Shown here: positions 34,060 through 45,000 of the stretch, in pieces
Layout: the number at the start of each line of letters is the position of its first letter
How positions within the stretch are numbered: position 1 is the first letter of the stretch
Source: Callorhinus ursinus
Taxonomy: Eukaryota; Chordata; Mammalia; Carnivora; Otariidae
Direction: 5' to 3'
Length of the DNA: 64,000 nucleotides
Assembly: GCF_003265705.1 (NCBI RefSeq)
Contig: NW_020312968.1
Coordinates: 123,305 to 187,304, forward strand
The notes under the pieces: generated by a model
What the model was told of the DNA's origin: nothing
Seen by the model: only the letters and a program-made list of their open reading frames with translations
The model's database searches: none
Program-made: the position numbers and the translations under genes

Positions 34060-34226
34060 CAGCCCTGGCTACTACCCTCAGCATCGCTGGACAGCATTTA
34101 AAAACACTAATACCTGGTCCCACGGAGGCCAATTAAATCAACATCTCTGGCCCCAGGCCCTAGCATCTGCATCTTTCAAAGCTTCCTCAATGATTCTCAT
34201 GTGCAGCTAGAATTGAGAACCCTGGA
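34060..34226 (+). mobile_element. MER5A-type hAT element
   Basis: 'taatacctggtcccacgg', 'aaatcaacatctctggccccagg', 'gattctcatgtgcagc' and the end 'tgagaaccctgg' match MER5A. Immediately downstream of a MIR. Confidence 0.75.
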
Positions 34227-34229
34227 CTG

Positions 34230-35490
34230 ACTCTGGACCAGAGAGCCTATCATATCTTCCAGATTTTAAAAACACTGACATTTGTATTGTCGAGACACCA
34301 ATAAAGTTGTGAGGATCCACAAGCAAACAGACTGAGCAGTAATTCGCTTGTGGTGGCATTTGGGGGTCCTTGTTCATTTTGATTCAAGCCACAAGAAGTA
34401 CAAATGTTAACTTTCATGGATGCCACCAGCCACTTTATGAGCCTCTAGCTGCATGGCAGGTAGAAGTGACATGTTAAGAGAAGGCTGGGAAGAGAAGTAA
34501 GTAGGAGAAAAGGAACTTGTATTTTAAAAGCAGAAAATCTGTTGTTTTGTGTAGCAGAAAAGACAGATGAGTAGGCCACAGGTTAAACTCTTGTGCCTGG
34601 TCTCAATCCAGCCTGACCTGACTTATTCCTTTCTGGGTTAATCATGGTCACTCTTTAAAATGACTACCTGTCCTCTCTCCGAGCCTCATTTGGACTTCCC
34701 AAAGTCCCTTCCCTCGTGGTCTATTTTGTGCACAATAATTTACTCCACGTGTTTTATTCGACTATTTGCATTAGAACATGAGTTCCATGAGATAAGTGCT
34801 AAATCGCAGTTTGTTCACCATTGAGATTTCTTCCTAAACTTCTCCAAAACAAGAGACCTATCCCCAAGGCAAGAACTTTCTTATTGTCAAAGGAAAAGAG
34901 ATTATGTCATATATCAAAGTACAGCACAATAGAAAAAAACACAAACTAGAGAAAAGTGAAGTGTTTAGAATCAATAATTTAAAAAAGAAAGAAGTGCTCT
35001 CTTCAATAATAGCATTTTCCACACGTGAGCCATCCTTTCCCCCATGTTGGCTTAGTTTGATTAAAGGGCTTGTTTCCAGTTCTGCTCGATCGCCCACAAC
35101 ATTTTCTCTGGCCATTCCTTGGAGATCACTGTTATTCTAACTGGTCTCTAATTCTCTGCTATGGCTCTGGTTCCTTTCTTTAATAATTGGATTCTGCTGG
35201 CTCCTTGCTAGCCTTCAGCATTTCCTCCAAAACTAAGTGAACTTGTAACAATGTAAGATAAAGCTTTTCCTCCTTTTATCCTCACTTTCTTTAGAGTCTT
35301 ACCAAAAATCTTGTTTACTCCTGGGGGCTACAACAAATTATCCTTTCCCCGTTGTTTACAGAACAAATCACATATGTGTGTTGTGTAATGTTAAGCAGTT
35401 CAACATGCCCTTCCATGAGCAGAGGGAGAGCCTGATCTTGCTCCAGGATCCCTGTACCGGATTCAGCGTTTTGGGGAGTGTTTTCAACTA
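34230..35490. other. Unassigned stretch, possible L2 remnant at 34600-34830
   Basis: 34600-34830 faintly follows L2 3' order ('gaacatgagttccatgag') but is too diverged to assign. The rest is unique with no supported exon. Confidence 0.3.
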
Positions 35491-35494
35491 TTGA

Positions 35495-35640
35495 ACTGTG
35501 TATGTGACTTTGGCCAAACAACTTTTCCTGTGTAGACCTCAGTTCTAAATCTCACTTACAAAATGCTAGTCAGGGTCATGTCAATTTGCCCCCCTCTCTA
35601 GTTCATGATAGTTTTATGAAAATAAATGTGCTAAATATAA
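35495..35640 (+). mobile_element. MIR SINE
   Basis: 'gtgtatgtgactttggccaa', 'gtagacctcagttctaaatc', 'aaaatgctagtcagggtc' in MIR order. Confidence 0.6.
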
Positions 35641-36940
35641 ACCATTTGGTAAGCTTGCTGAACTTTGTAAGGTTTACAAGGCTTTAGTTTTAATTTTCTC
35701 CCACCAGAGCTTGGCAACACTCTGTAGGATAGAACTTGCTCTCATCCAGACGCCATCTCCAGCAGGTTGATTTAGAAAGGTTCACTTTCTGTATTAAAAC
35801 ATCTGCCTTAGTCTAAACCTAAATTTTCCTATCATATCCAGTGTAGAGCTTCTTGCCTGTTCCCCAAGCTCAAGTCTGACCTGAGGTTTGGAGAGTAGAA
35901 GTGAGGAAGGGAAAGCAAAACCAGCTTTTTGCAAGCTGATGTTCTCTGCCAGCCTACACCAGCCCCGACCAGCTTCCTTTCTGATTGGTCAGCACGTCTG
36001 CCCTCAGCCCCCCGACTGTGAAATATTGCAAATATCTATCATCCCTGCCCTGCTGCCTCTGGCCAGAGTTTTGGGCACTTTCTTGGATAGCAAATGTCTT
36101 CTGTCTGTCAGTAAATATCTAAATGATGGCCCTGTTTTGCAGCACAAGAACTGGCTTTTGGAGATGTCGGTGCACAGACCCTTCTTAGTCAAGATCCTTT
36201 CAAGATGTCCAAAGCCTGGCTGCCTCTCACCGTGTCCTGTGGAAAAGCACAGATACTGGCTCTTCCAAATGGATGAAGGACAGCCTCCCTTACAATGGAT
36301 CTCTTCTCTCTCTTTTTTTGCGATCACCTCCAACCAGCCTTGGGCTTTTAGACTTTTTCCAGTGAGAGGCAAATGTGTCCCTCCCCCAAACTTCGAGAAT
36401 ATCTGTGTCTTTTACTCCAGGAACAGATGAAAGTCCCATCCCAGCATTCTTCAAGTCAAAGAGAGGCCAGTCTGCTTTTTGTAGACACTACGACATTTGA
36501 TGGAGGGCCCCACTGTCTTGGCCTAGAAAGAGGAAGTACCCTCTCCCCTCCCTAAGGGAGTGAAGGAGAGTTTTCATCTTCCTTCCAAGGAAGTTTCCAG
36601 TTTCCAGATCTACTTTTTTTTTTTGAATGTCTGACCTTCTCTTACCTGGTTTGTTGGAGTGATGGTGGCCAAACGGTGTTTCCACTTCTAGCCAATCCTA
36701 TGGGATTACATTTAGCTCTTTTCTTTCCTATGCTGGAAAACTTTTTCATCCTTTGTACCCTTTACAGCTTTAGACTTTTGCTGAACTTCCAAGACAACAG
36801 AAAAATTCCCATTCTGTTCTATTTTACCTTATTTTCTCTTGCATGTAATTTTTTTAATACCTGCAGAACACTTAGGACTTTAGAATTGCTAACTTTATCA
36901 TTGAACAATCTAGAAAAGTACTAATCTAAGTTTTAGTACA
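35640..36940. other. Unassigned stretch with a long open frame
   Basis: 35888-36430 (plus) has 180 codons open, but opens at TTG, not ATG. It has no domain and is shadowed by a 122-codon antisense frame. I do not treat it as a gene. No repeat family recognised. Confidence 0.35.
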
Positions 36941-36944
36941 TTAG

Positions 36945-37080
36945 ATGTAAAATGAGCTAGTAAGAAATTACCTGACATGATAATTATGAGATCAAGTGAG
37001 ATAGTCTGTGGGAATTTTAGGTAAACTTTTTAGTGCTATTCAAAGATTAGTTAGTATGTTAAATATAACCTGAGTAAAGT
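36945..37080 (+). mobile_element. Possible MIR 3' fragment
   Basis: 'gtaaaatgagctagtaagaaattacc' and 'gagatcaagtgagatagtctgtggg' resemble the second half of MIR. Weak. Confidence 0.4.
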
Positions 37081-38230
37081 AGAAATTAGAGGCAGTTATT
37101 AAAGTAATTCAGGCTTACAAAATGTCTACCAGTAGGTAATGTAGATAAAGCTACACACTTGAATATGGTCTGAGACAGGTAAACAGCACCACACAGCCCA
37201 AACTTCTACCTGAACTCTTAGATGAATCCTAAAATGTTTTAAAATTGATGTACAGCACATTCTCAAAAAAGAAGGAAGGGAGGAGGAGGGAAAGAAGGGG
37301 AGAAGAAGAATTCCTGAAGAAAAGAGAAAAATAATAACACTATAAAATGCTCACTCCGGCAGCACAAAATGTCCTCTGGCACATGACATCAGAACCAATC
37401 TTCATTTCTCAAACATATACTCAAATCTTGCCACGTAGCTTCCCTCCTGCTTTAGCATAGCTAAAATGTTTCTTTCCAAAATGCAAAGACCACCCCTATA
37501 TGTAATTTATAGTTTTCCAGCTATTTTATGCATTTTTTGTGTCTCCAATTACAATGAAAAATTTGAGACGAAGCCTGGTCTTTCTATTTCTTCTGTGGTT
37601 TTGCAAGACATAACAGACAGTTCAGTCCACAGGTGACAATTAAATGTATATTCATGCGCCTTCATTCAAATCAAAGTGTGACATAAACCTAGGTTTATGG
37701 TAAATCGATTTCTGTAGCAGATTTGATGAATTCTAATGCTGATAAGATGCTCAATAAAATATACACGTTAGATAAATACCTCATATAAATGAGTACAGAT
37801 CCTGGGCTGACATGGGAGCCTCTGAGATTCTTGGTGCTTCCAGTAAGAGTGGAAATACCATGTGATATTTTTGTATTTCTGTTTTTGTATCAGCACTTCA
37901 GAGGAAATAAAGCATATTATTCATACACACACACAAAACAGTATCTGCCAAATGCAGGTAGCTATGCCACTATGATAAAGAATTTTTTTTTTGAGACCAA
38001 AAAAAATCTTACTTTACTTTCAGGTTTAGCTTGATTTGTATCAATCCCTTCATTCTTGCCTACTTTGAAGCACAGATGATGTGATTTCTGTTTGGTAAAA
38101 TGCGAATTCCTAAATGTGCAGAGTGATCAATCGGGAAAGAAAGAAGTGAAAGCAAAATAAGTGCTTAAGAAATAACTGAGAATCAAGGACTCTGCTATTA
38201 GTTCATATTTTTTCCCCTTTTAAAATAGCA
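37080..38230. other. Unassigned non-coding stretch
   Basis: Holds the GA-rich tract and a short U6-like 20-mer at 37347-37366 (see findings). Otherwise unique AT-rich DNA. Confidence 0.35.
37265..37312. repeat. GA-rich low-complexity tract
   Basis: Polypurine run of GGAA/GGAGG units on the plus strand. Confidence 0.8.
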
Positions 38231-38234
38231 AGAA

Positions 38235-38360
38235 CCCTGCAAAGCAGCCAGAATAGACCTTGAGGAAATATGTCCAGAGCAGGTAAATAATTTGCCTGAG
38301 ATCACACAGATCTATGTGATGGCCGAGTTGAGTTTTTGAATCACTGCTCCATCTTGTACC
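38235..38360 (-). mobile_element. MIR SINE fragment
   Basis: Antisense MIR: 'aaataatttgcctgagatcacac' and 'gatggccgagttgagtttttgaatc'. Confidence 0.65.
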
Positions 38361-38690
38361 CCCAAACTCACTTAACCAGGCAAATGAGTGTGGCTGTTAA
38401 TATTCTGCTTCTACATGAGAGGAAAGCAAAGAGTGGTATTGTGCATAAAACTGAGAAGTGATAAATTCCCACCTGGGCCTCATCTACCCCTTGGTTTCAT
38501 TTAATCTGCCCTCATACATATTGTTTTGGTCCCTTGCTTTTATTTTTCATAGGCCATCCACAGAGCCCATCAAATTGCCTACTCAAAAATCTGCCTATGC
38601 CCCAGTAGAGTCAAAGTCTTAGCAGAGTGCGGAGGAAAACTTGGTTATGAGGTGAGGTATGAAACCTTGGAGTTTTAAAGAATTAAGAAT

Positions 38691-38906
38691 TGGGGCACCT
38701 GGGTGGCTCAGTTGGTTAAGCGTCTGCCTTCATGAAGCTCCGGTCATGATCTCAGGGTCTTGGGATCCAGCCCTGAGTCAGGTTCCCTGCTTAGTGGGGA
38801 GTCTGCTTCTCCCTCTGCCCCTCCCCCAACTTGTACTCTCTCACTTTCTCAAATAAATAAATAAAATCTTGAAAGAAAGAAAGAAAGAAAAAAAGAAAGA
38901 AAGAAA

Positions 38907-38978
<72 letters not shown>

Positions 38979-39005
38979 AAAGAAAGAAAGAAAGGAAGGA
39001 AAGAA
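38691..39005 (+). mobile_element. Carnivore SINE with expanded (GAAA)n tail
   Basis: Head 'ggggcacctgggtggctcag', an 'atgaagct' difference in the body near 38731, AAAT tail, then about 135 bp of GAAA. Target duplication AAAGAATTAAGAAT/AAAGAATCAAGAAT at 38677-38690 and 39006-39019 lies outside the microsatellite, so the repeat grew within the SINE tail. Confidence 0.95.
38871..39005. repeat. (GAAA)n microsatellite in SINE tail
   Basis: Long GAAA array with a few AAAAAG interruptions and a GGAAGGAAA end. The second GAAA-tailed SINE in this window. Confidence 0.97.
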
Positions 39006-39019
39006 AAAGAATCAAGAAT

Positions 39020-39375
39020 AAAGAGCTGAAAAGTGGCTAATCGACTAATTCTGCCTTTCTAGTCAGGGGTAGGTCTTGCACACCCATGGTCAACAAGCTT
39101 TGTCAGTATTCCTCCCTTGGCTGATGCTTGCCCACGGGCCCTCTGCTTCCCAGTTACCCTCCCCCACCCCCATCGCTGTCCTCTCTGAAAGTCCATGAGA
39201 CGTTCCCTCTTCTTCCCCCTCACCCTGTGTGGCTGTCCTTTCCTTTGTCTATTTGCAACCTCCTCAGGCTTCACTTTCCTTCTTTCTCTACATCAGGTCA
39301 TCTTCTATTGGCCACAAAACAGAATTCAGTATCAGTAACAGCCATGGCTCTGACCACTAACAGGTAGCAGAAATC
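39020..39375. other. Unassigned non-coding stretch
   Basis: Pyrimidine-rich unique sequence. No family or exon recognised. Confidence 0.35.
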
Positions 39376-39485
39376 CACCACACTCCAAACACATTCATGC
39401 GATATCTTTAATTCTCACAACTCTGAATTAGAGACATGACTTCGTATTTTGCAAACGAGGACATTGGAAGTTGGAAAAGTTGCTC
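39375..39485 (-). mobile_element. MIR SINE fragment
   Basis: Antisense MIR: 'gcgatatctttaattctcacaac', 'gtattttgcaaacgaggacattgg', 'gaaaagttgctcattta'. Confidence 0.6.
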
Positions 39486-39494
39486 ATTTAAAGG

Positions 39495-40225
39495 GTGCCA
39501 CTCTGTGGCTTATAGTATATTCACAGAGCCGTGCAAACATTATACAGTCATTTCATCAGCCCAAAAAGAAACCCACACCCCTTAGCTGCTACCTCCCAGT
39601 TTCCCCATCTCTCCAGCTCCAGGCAACCTCTAATCTGCCCTCTGGCTTCATATATTTGCCTATTCTGGATGTTTCATATAGTGGAGTCATACAATACCTG
39701 GTCTTTCCACTTCTTTCAACCAATGTAATGTTTTCAAGATTCAGTCAGGTTGCAGTATGTATCAGTACTTCATTGCTTTGTATGCCTGAATAATATTTCA
39801 TTGTACACATATGCCCCATTTTGTTAACCCATTAATCAGTTGGTAGACATTTGGTTTGTTTCCACCTTTGGCTGCCCTGAATAGGGCTGCTATGAATATT
39901 CATCTATAAGTTTTTTGTGCGGACGTATGTAGTCACTGCTCTTGGGTCTATACCCAGGAGTGAAATTGCTAGGTCCTTCAGTAACTATGTTAGTTTCACT
40001 ATGTTAAACTGCCAGACTGTTGTCCAAAGTGGCTGTACCATTTTACACCCCCACCATCAGTGGAGGAAGGTTCCCATTTCTCCACACCTGCACTTGCTCC
40101 TATCTGACTTTTTGATTACAGCAATCCTCATGGGTGTGAAGCAGTATCTCATTTTGGTTCCTATTTGCATTTTCCTGATGGTTAATCCTTTTCTGGACAT
40201 GCATCCTAAATACTTGTTATAATTA
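39495..40225 (-). mobile_element. Ancient LINE-1 3' fragment
   Basis: Antisense L1: 'atattcacagagccgtgc', 'ctccaggcaacctctaatctg', 'gaataatatttcattgtacac', 'gaaattgctaggtcc', 'tggctgtaccattttacacccccacc', 'atttgcattttcctgatgg'. Uninterrupted but frame-broken. Confidence 0.9.
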
Positions 40226-40314
40226 CCCAATTCAGTGTTAAAATCCTTGATCTTACAGCAGCTGAAAATCGGTGAGAAAAGGAAGTGGATGTATCCACAC
40301 TAAGCTGATATGAA

Positions 40315-40375
40315 TGTGTGTGTGCGTGTGTGTGTGCACATCTTGCATGCACGTGTGCACGTACGTGTGAGCGTT
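40315..40375. repeat. Alternating GT/GC stretch
   Basis: Imperfect (GT)n with GC and AC steps ('tgtgtgtgcgtgtgtgtg', 'cacgtgtgcacgtacgtg'). A potential Z-DNA-type tract. Confidence 0.8.
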
Positions 40376-40389
40376 TATGACCCAGAATG

Positions 40390-40560
40390 ATTGAAAGCAT
40401 GGGCTCTCAAGTTAAATTGCTTGAGGTCAAATCCAGGCAATGCCACGTAATACATGAATGACCTGAAACAAGTCAATTAATTGCTCTACATTTGTTTTCC
40501 CTACGAGTAGGGAGAGTAAAATAGCATATATACTTCGCTTAGCATAGTGCCTTCTAGATG
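40390..40560 (+). mobile_element. MIR SINE
   Basis: Sense MIR: 'ggtcaaatccaggcaatgcc', 'atgacctgaaacaagtc', 'agtagggagagtaaaatagc', 'gcttagcatagtgcc'. Confidence 0.75.
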
Positions 40561-40734
40561 GTTTGTTTATGAGTATCAGCTCAATATTCCTGTATTCATT
40601 GACTCTTTCACATTTAGGAGATATTTCATGTTCTGTGTAATTAAAAAAAATCGAGTTGTACATTTGATATTTGCACGTATTTGTTTCTAAGCATTTCCAG
40701 CCAATATTATGGTTTATCCTCTAATAGATTTCTT

Positions 40735-40940
40735 TTTTTTTATTTTAAAGATTTATTTATTTATTTATTTATTTGAGAGAGAGAGAATGAGAGATAGAGA
40801 GCATGAGAGGGAAGAGGGTCAGGGGGAGAAGCAGACTCTCTGCTGAGCAGGGAGCCCAATGCAGGACTCGATCCCGGGACTCCAGGATCATGACCTGAGC
40901 CGAAGGCAGTTGCTTAACCAACTGAGCCACCCAGGCGCCC
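40735..40940 (-). mobile_element. Carnivore tRNA-derived SINE
   Basis: Antisense copy with (TTTA)n start. Perfect 18-bp target duplication TCCTCTAATAGATTTCTT at 40717-40734 and 40941-40958. Confidence 0.97.
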
Positions 40941-40959
40941 TCCTCTAATAGATTTCTTG

Positions 40960-41280
40960 TTAGGGATCAGTATTCCTCCATTCTTAACTTCTCACTCCAC
41001 CTTTCAGAATGCAACTGAAAATTCCCCATAAGAAAGGAAAATAATATGGAATATTTTTTCTTTATTACAAAAGAGCATCTTCAGGTTTCGTAGCAAAATG
41101 CATGCCATTTTGACACAACCCCATGAGAGGTCCCAAGGCAACCAAAAGAGGAAGAGGAGGCCACTCGGGGCCTGTGACAGTACGTGTCCTTGAAGGGCAG
41201 TGAAACTCTCCTTCCTTTCTCCTCCAAAGCCTCCTGATTTAGCCCTTACATTCCGCACTCCTCAAACCTGGGGAGCTGTA
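40960..41280. other. Unassigned non-coding stretch
   Basis: Unique sequence; nothing recognised. Confidence 0.35.
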
Positions 41281-42260
41281 GAAATAAGCAGCACAAATTG
41301 GCAGATAATGCACCTTATTTCCATGTAGAAGCAGGTGCATTTTCCTCAGGATAAGTGGTGAGATGACACTGATCCGCTCTGACAGGCCAGCTGATCTAAA
41401 ATTACTCAGCACACATGGCCACTGGCTGGGGAAGCTTCTCCCAAGAGCTTATTCTGAAACTCTTCAATCCCCCGGGTGCTAATTAAAATTTACTGGATAA
41501 TATTTGCAAAGCTCAATGGCCCTAGTTACAGCAATTATCAGTTACTAAATGTTAGTGCCAGAGATGTCACCTGATGATTGGCTCTTTTATTCAAGAGGAT
41601 TGTCCCTCTTCCCCCTCCCCTGATTCTTTCCCTTCACTTCTTTAAGAAACCAAATGAGCTAAATGTCTCAATTGGCTTCAGAGGAGGGGAAAAAAAATCA
41701 CCATTCTACACTTTAATAATTCTTTTTCCCTTGGGTCACTAGTCACTGAGGGATCTGCGTTTTAAATACAAGCTCCTGATCCCACTGTCGAAGTGAGGGA
41801 CTCAATTGGTGGACCACCTCTGAGCTACCAGCAAAGAAAACCCCCTGCAACTGCAGGAAGACAAAAGGTCATGGATGGCCAAGACCTGCTCATCTTAATC
41901 ATGTTATGGCAAATGATTGCCCTTGAAACGGGAGGTGGTATTTCCAAACAAAGGAGAGTCAAACAATTTATGGAATTGGCCACCAAATGAGCCATAGGCA
42001 AAGGACTATGGTATCATGTCCTGATGCTGGCTTCTACAGACCACAGGAGGAGGCAATTACCGCAATGACATACAGATGCATTTGCTGTGTTTAATTGAGT
42101 TCATAAAGCACTTGATGGCCTTCATTAAGCAGATAATCTGTGGCAAGAAATAATATGGTTCAGATTCTCTTTACATAAATGACCTTAAGATGGTCAAACT
42201 TCTTTAAGTTCTAATTCAGAAAAGACATCAGATTTAACAGCAGCGTTAATGAACCCCATT
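41280..42260. promoter_or_regulatory. Candidate conserved non-coding block (longest in window)
   Basis: About 1 kb with no interspersed repeat, in a window otherwise dense with them. Clustered motif cores: 'gggtgctaattaaaatttac' near 41474, 'cagcaattatcagttact' near 41528, 'gatgattggctctttt' near 41572, 'gtttaattgagttcataaagc' near 42090, 'cattaagcagataatctg' near 42122. Open frames are short. The enhancer reading is inference. Confidence 0.4.
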
Positions 42261-43070
42261 ATCTGGGGCGGCAGCAGCTTTTGCTCTTTGCTCATATACC
42301 AATGGCAAGTTTTTTACCAAGACACTATGTTCTCAAGGGTTTGTTTCCAGAAGAACATTTTTCCTGAGTTCTCTTCCAAGAGAACTAATATTTGTAGAAT
42401 ACTGATTATTTGCCAGATATTAATGTTAGGTACTTCACACAAAGAGATATATATCTTTCTTTCCCTTGGCCAACTTTGTCAGCTCTTCCTTTTCCTTTTT
42501 AAATAACTCTGTTTTCAGAAGCAGAGGAAAAGATGACAACCCAAATTTTTGATAATCACGGGTATGTGCGTGAAACAGTAGAAGAAAGACCAAACTTGAT
42601 GACAGAAACCCCACGGTTATTTTAACACTTTTCCCTGTTCAATCACTGTGGTCTTCCCAAGACATTTAACGTTCTGAGTCTCTATGTACCTCACTGGGTC
42701 AAGATTAAGCAAAGCATGTCCAGGAGCTTAGAAAGAGGTGAGGTGCTATTCAAGTATAAAGTGGGAGGACTTCTATTCCAGTCAGGAGATCAGTAGAAAT
42801 GAAATATTTAGGACCTTCACGAACACTGGTAACGCCCATTGAGATCAGACTGAAGAGTCACTAAATGAAAGGTACGGCTGTGTACATCCTGTGGCAAATA
42901 ATGATCACCAATATTTAAAAATTTTTTCTGCTCCTGATTCCGTCAGATTTTCTTTAGAACCAAGCAGATGACAGCCAACTCAGCAACAATTAATATTCTA
43001 GATCACTCTATTTCTTTCACTTTACTTCTCACATTACTTATGCATACTGTATGATAGATAGCAATAAATT
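42260..43070. other. Unassigned non-coding stretch
   Basis: Unique AT-rich DNA with no repeat or exon recognised, leading up to the inverted repeat. Confidence 0.35.
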
Positions 43071-43071
43071 T

Positions 43072-43205
43072 TGCATCCTTTCAGAATTGTACAGGAAATA
43101 TATTGGTAACTTAAGGAGGAGAATTTAAGTTTGTTGCACAATATACATAACCATTCTCCTCCTTAAGCCCCCAGAATATTTTCTGTACAATTTTGAAAGG
43201 ATGCA
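43072..43205. repeat. 53-bp-arm inverted repeat (hairpin)
   Basis: Left arm 43072-43124 and right arm 43153-43205 are reverse complements at 46 of 53 positions, separated by a 28-base loop. The outer 30 bp differ at two positions, both tolerable as G-U pairs in RNA of one strand. It could be a palindromic MITE, a chance-retained foldback or a miRNA-like hairpin; the sequence alone does not decide. Confidence 0.9.
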
Positions 43206-43209
43206 GTAT

Positions 43210-43520
43210 ATCTAGTAAAAGCTAAAAAAGGCTTGGGGTCAAACTTGCTTGATTTTCCACCAGGTTAAAATAATTTTTTGTGAGTATGTCTAATCTACTA
43301 AACCAAATGATAAAAAAAAAATGTACAAGGCAGCAGTTTCATCTCTATTTTCAATAGCTATTTCCCTGGGCTAAGTTGTTGATGAAGCAATTTGCACGGG
43401 TGTTACTATCCTCAGCCACAAAACATTTAGTAAGTGTCAAATATTTGTTGGGAGCTTCTCGGTACTGATCTACAAATCACTGCAAATGCATGAAGACCTA
43501 AAAGATGGGAGGGAGGGATT
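43210..43520. other. Unassigned non-coding stretch
   Basis: Unique sequence with a short poly-A near 43311. Nothing recognised. Confidence 0.35.
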
Positions 43521-43524
43521 TGCA

Positions 43525-44165
43525 GGTAAAGAGAATGAGGAAGAACAGTTCAGGCAAAGGAAGAAGCACATGACCTTGAGTGGCAGAAATCATGGCTGGA
43601 GTACAGAGTGGGCAAGGTAGGCAGAGGTTAGATTATGCAGGACCTTATAAACTCATCCTACTGGTCAGGGTCCTAGGAGGAAACAAAACTCACTCGGATG
43701 GTTTCATACAGAGATTTTAATAAAAGGGGTACTTACAGGTGTGTAGGCAGTATTCTGGGAATGAACAAAGGGTCAGACCCCCAGAGAATAGTAATAACAG
43801 GAAGCGACCACCACCTGAAGAGTAAGGGGAGTGGACAGAGCTAATGGAGACCTCTCAGAGCGGGAGCCATGGAAGCGAGGATACCCACAACTTCCAGCAG
43901 AGAGTTAGGCAGAAACAGCGAGGCAGCAGGAAAGACATACCTCCAAACACTCTCCCCTTGTGCCCTGCCAATGCCTCCCAACCTATGTCTTTCTTGGGAC
44001 ATAGAGCAGAGCACAGAAGGACAGAGAAACTGGGGGAGGAAGAGATGGCCAATAGAGGATAGCTGGCATATTGGACTTTTAAAATTTCATCCTAAGGAAA
44101 ATGGGAATCCTTTGAAAGATTTTAATCAGGGGAGTGAAGTGGTGAAATTGGGCCGTTTAGGTCTC
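43525..44165 (-). mobile_element. L2 LINE fragment interrupted by an insertion
   Basis: Antisense L2 in two parts. 'aagcacatgaccttgagtgg' to 'gattatgcaggaccttataaac' ends about 43650. 'ttggacttttaaaatttcatcctaagg' to 'attttaatcaggggagtgaagtgg' resumes about 44065. Between them lie about 400 bp that L2 does not explain. Confidence 0.6.
43654..44064. mobile_element. Unnamed insertion within L2
   Basis: Begins near 'ctggtcagggtcctagg' and contains 'cagagattttaataaaaggggtac'. It splits an L2 copy, so it is probably an old transposed element. I cannot name the family; no clear target duplication or terminal repeats seen. Confidence 0.4.
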
Positions 44166-44169
44166 TTCT

Positions 44170-44830
44170 GTTATAGATTTTGTGAAAAGACCACAGCATT
44201 TAAATTTACATTTTCTTACTGCTAGTCACTGGATTAAAAAAAAGGAAAAGAAAGAAAACAGCATGAGATATTTCAGTTTTGGTGCAAGTATAAAAATGAG
44301 TAGAAAAAGAGTATATAGACTACAGGCAAATTTGGATACTCCAGTAATAACCACAAGCAACACTATGAATATCTGTGGGTGATTTGTGGGGCTTAGTAAG
44401 AGAATGGCAATGATCTTGGTCAATGATCATGTTGAAGATGAGAGATCTAGCTTATGTTCTCTTTTTGAGGAGTTAGTTTTGCAAGTTTTCATCAAAGGAT
44501 TTGCTAGAGCTCAGATGTTTCCTGTTTTTGTAAACTTGCAGTGAGAGTTACAAAAGCTGTTCTTTTTTGAGGTTTTATTTTTTGTTGGGTGGTGTTTCTA
44601 ACATTTGTTGAAAAAAAAAGAAGGGGGACCCTTTAACACCATTTAGGTTTCATAGAGACAGGTTGGTTTCCCCCCTTGGTTCGTTTTTGTGCCCCATTTG
44701 CCTAAAGTTGGGATCTAGAAGCATTTTGAATGAAATTCTAGAGCTTTTATTATGATAAAAAGACACAAAAAAGAATATATATGTTGCATATTCTATAAAT
44801 GAAGGGACCCTGAAGATTCCAGGAAGCTTT
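44170..44830. other. Unassigned non-coding stretch
   Basis: Unique sequence with short A- and T-runs (44236, 44611). Nothing recognised. Confidence 0.35.
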
Positions 44831-44836
44831 CTGAAT

Positions 44837-45000
44837 CAGTGATTCTGAAAGCTTGCTACATGTCATATATCTCTAGGGAGATTTTTGATATTGTAAATTC
44901 CCAAGTTGCCCTGAACAACCAACTGAAATGAGATCTCTAAGACCCAGGGCTCCACATTTTTAAAAAACATCCCCTCTGTGATTCTGATGTGCACAAACCA
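44837..45000 (+). mobile_element. MER5A-type hAT element
   Basis: 'cagtgattctgaaagcttgctac', 'gatctctaagacccagggctcc' and 'gtgattctgatgtgcac' follow MER5A order. Diverged. Confidence 0.6.

Noticed and set aside
35888..36430. 180-codon plus-strand open frame
   Set aside because: Opens with TTG rather than ATG, has no domain, and is overlapped by a 122-codon antisense frame; likely chance.
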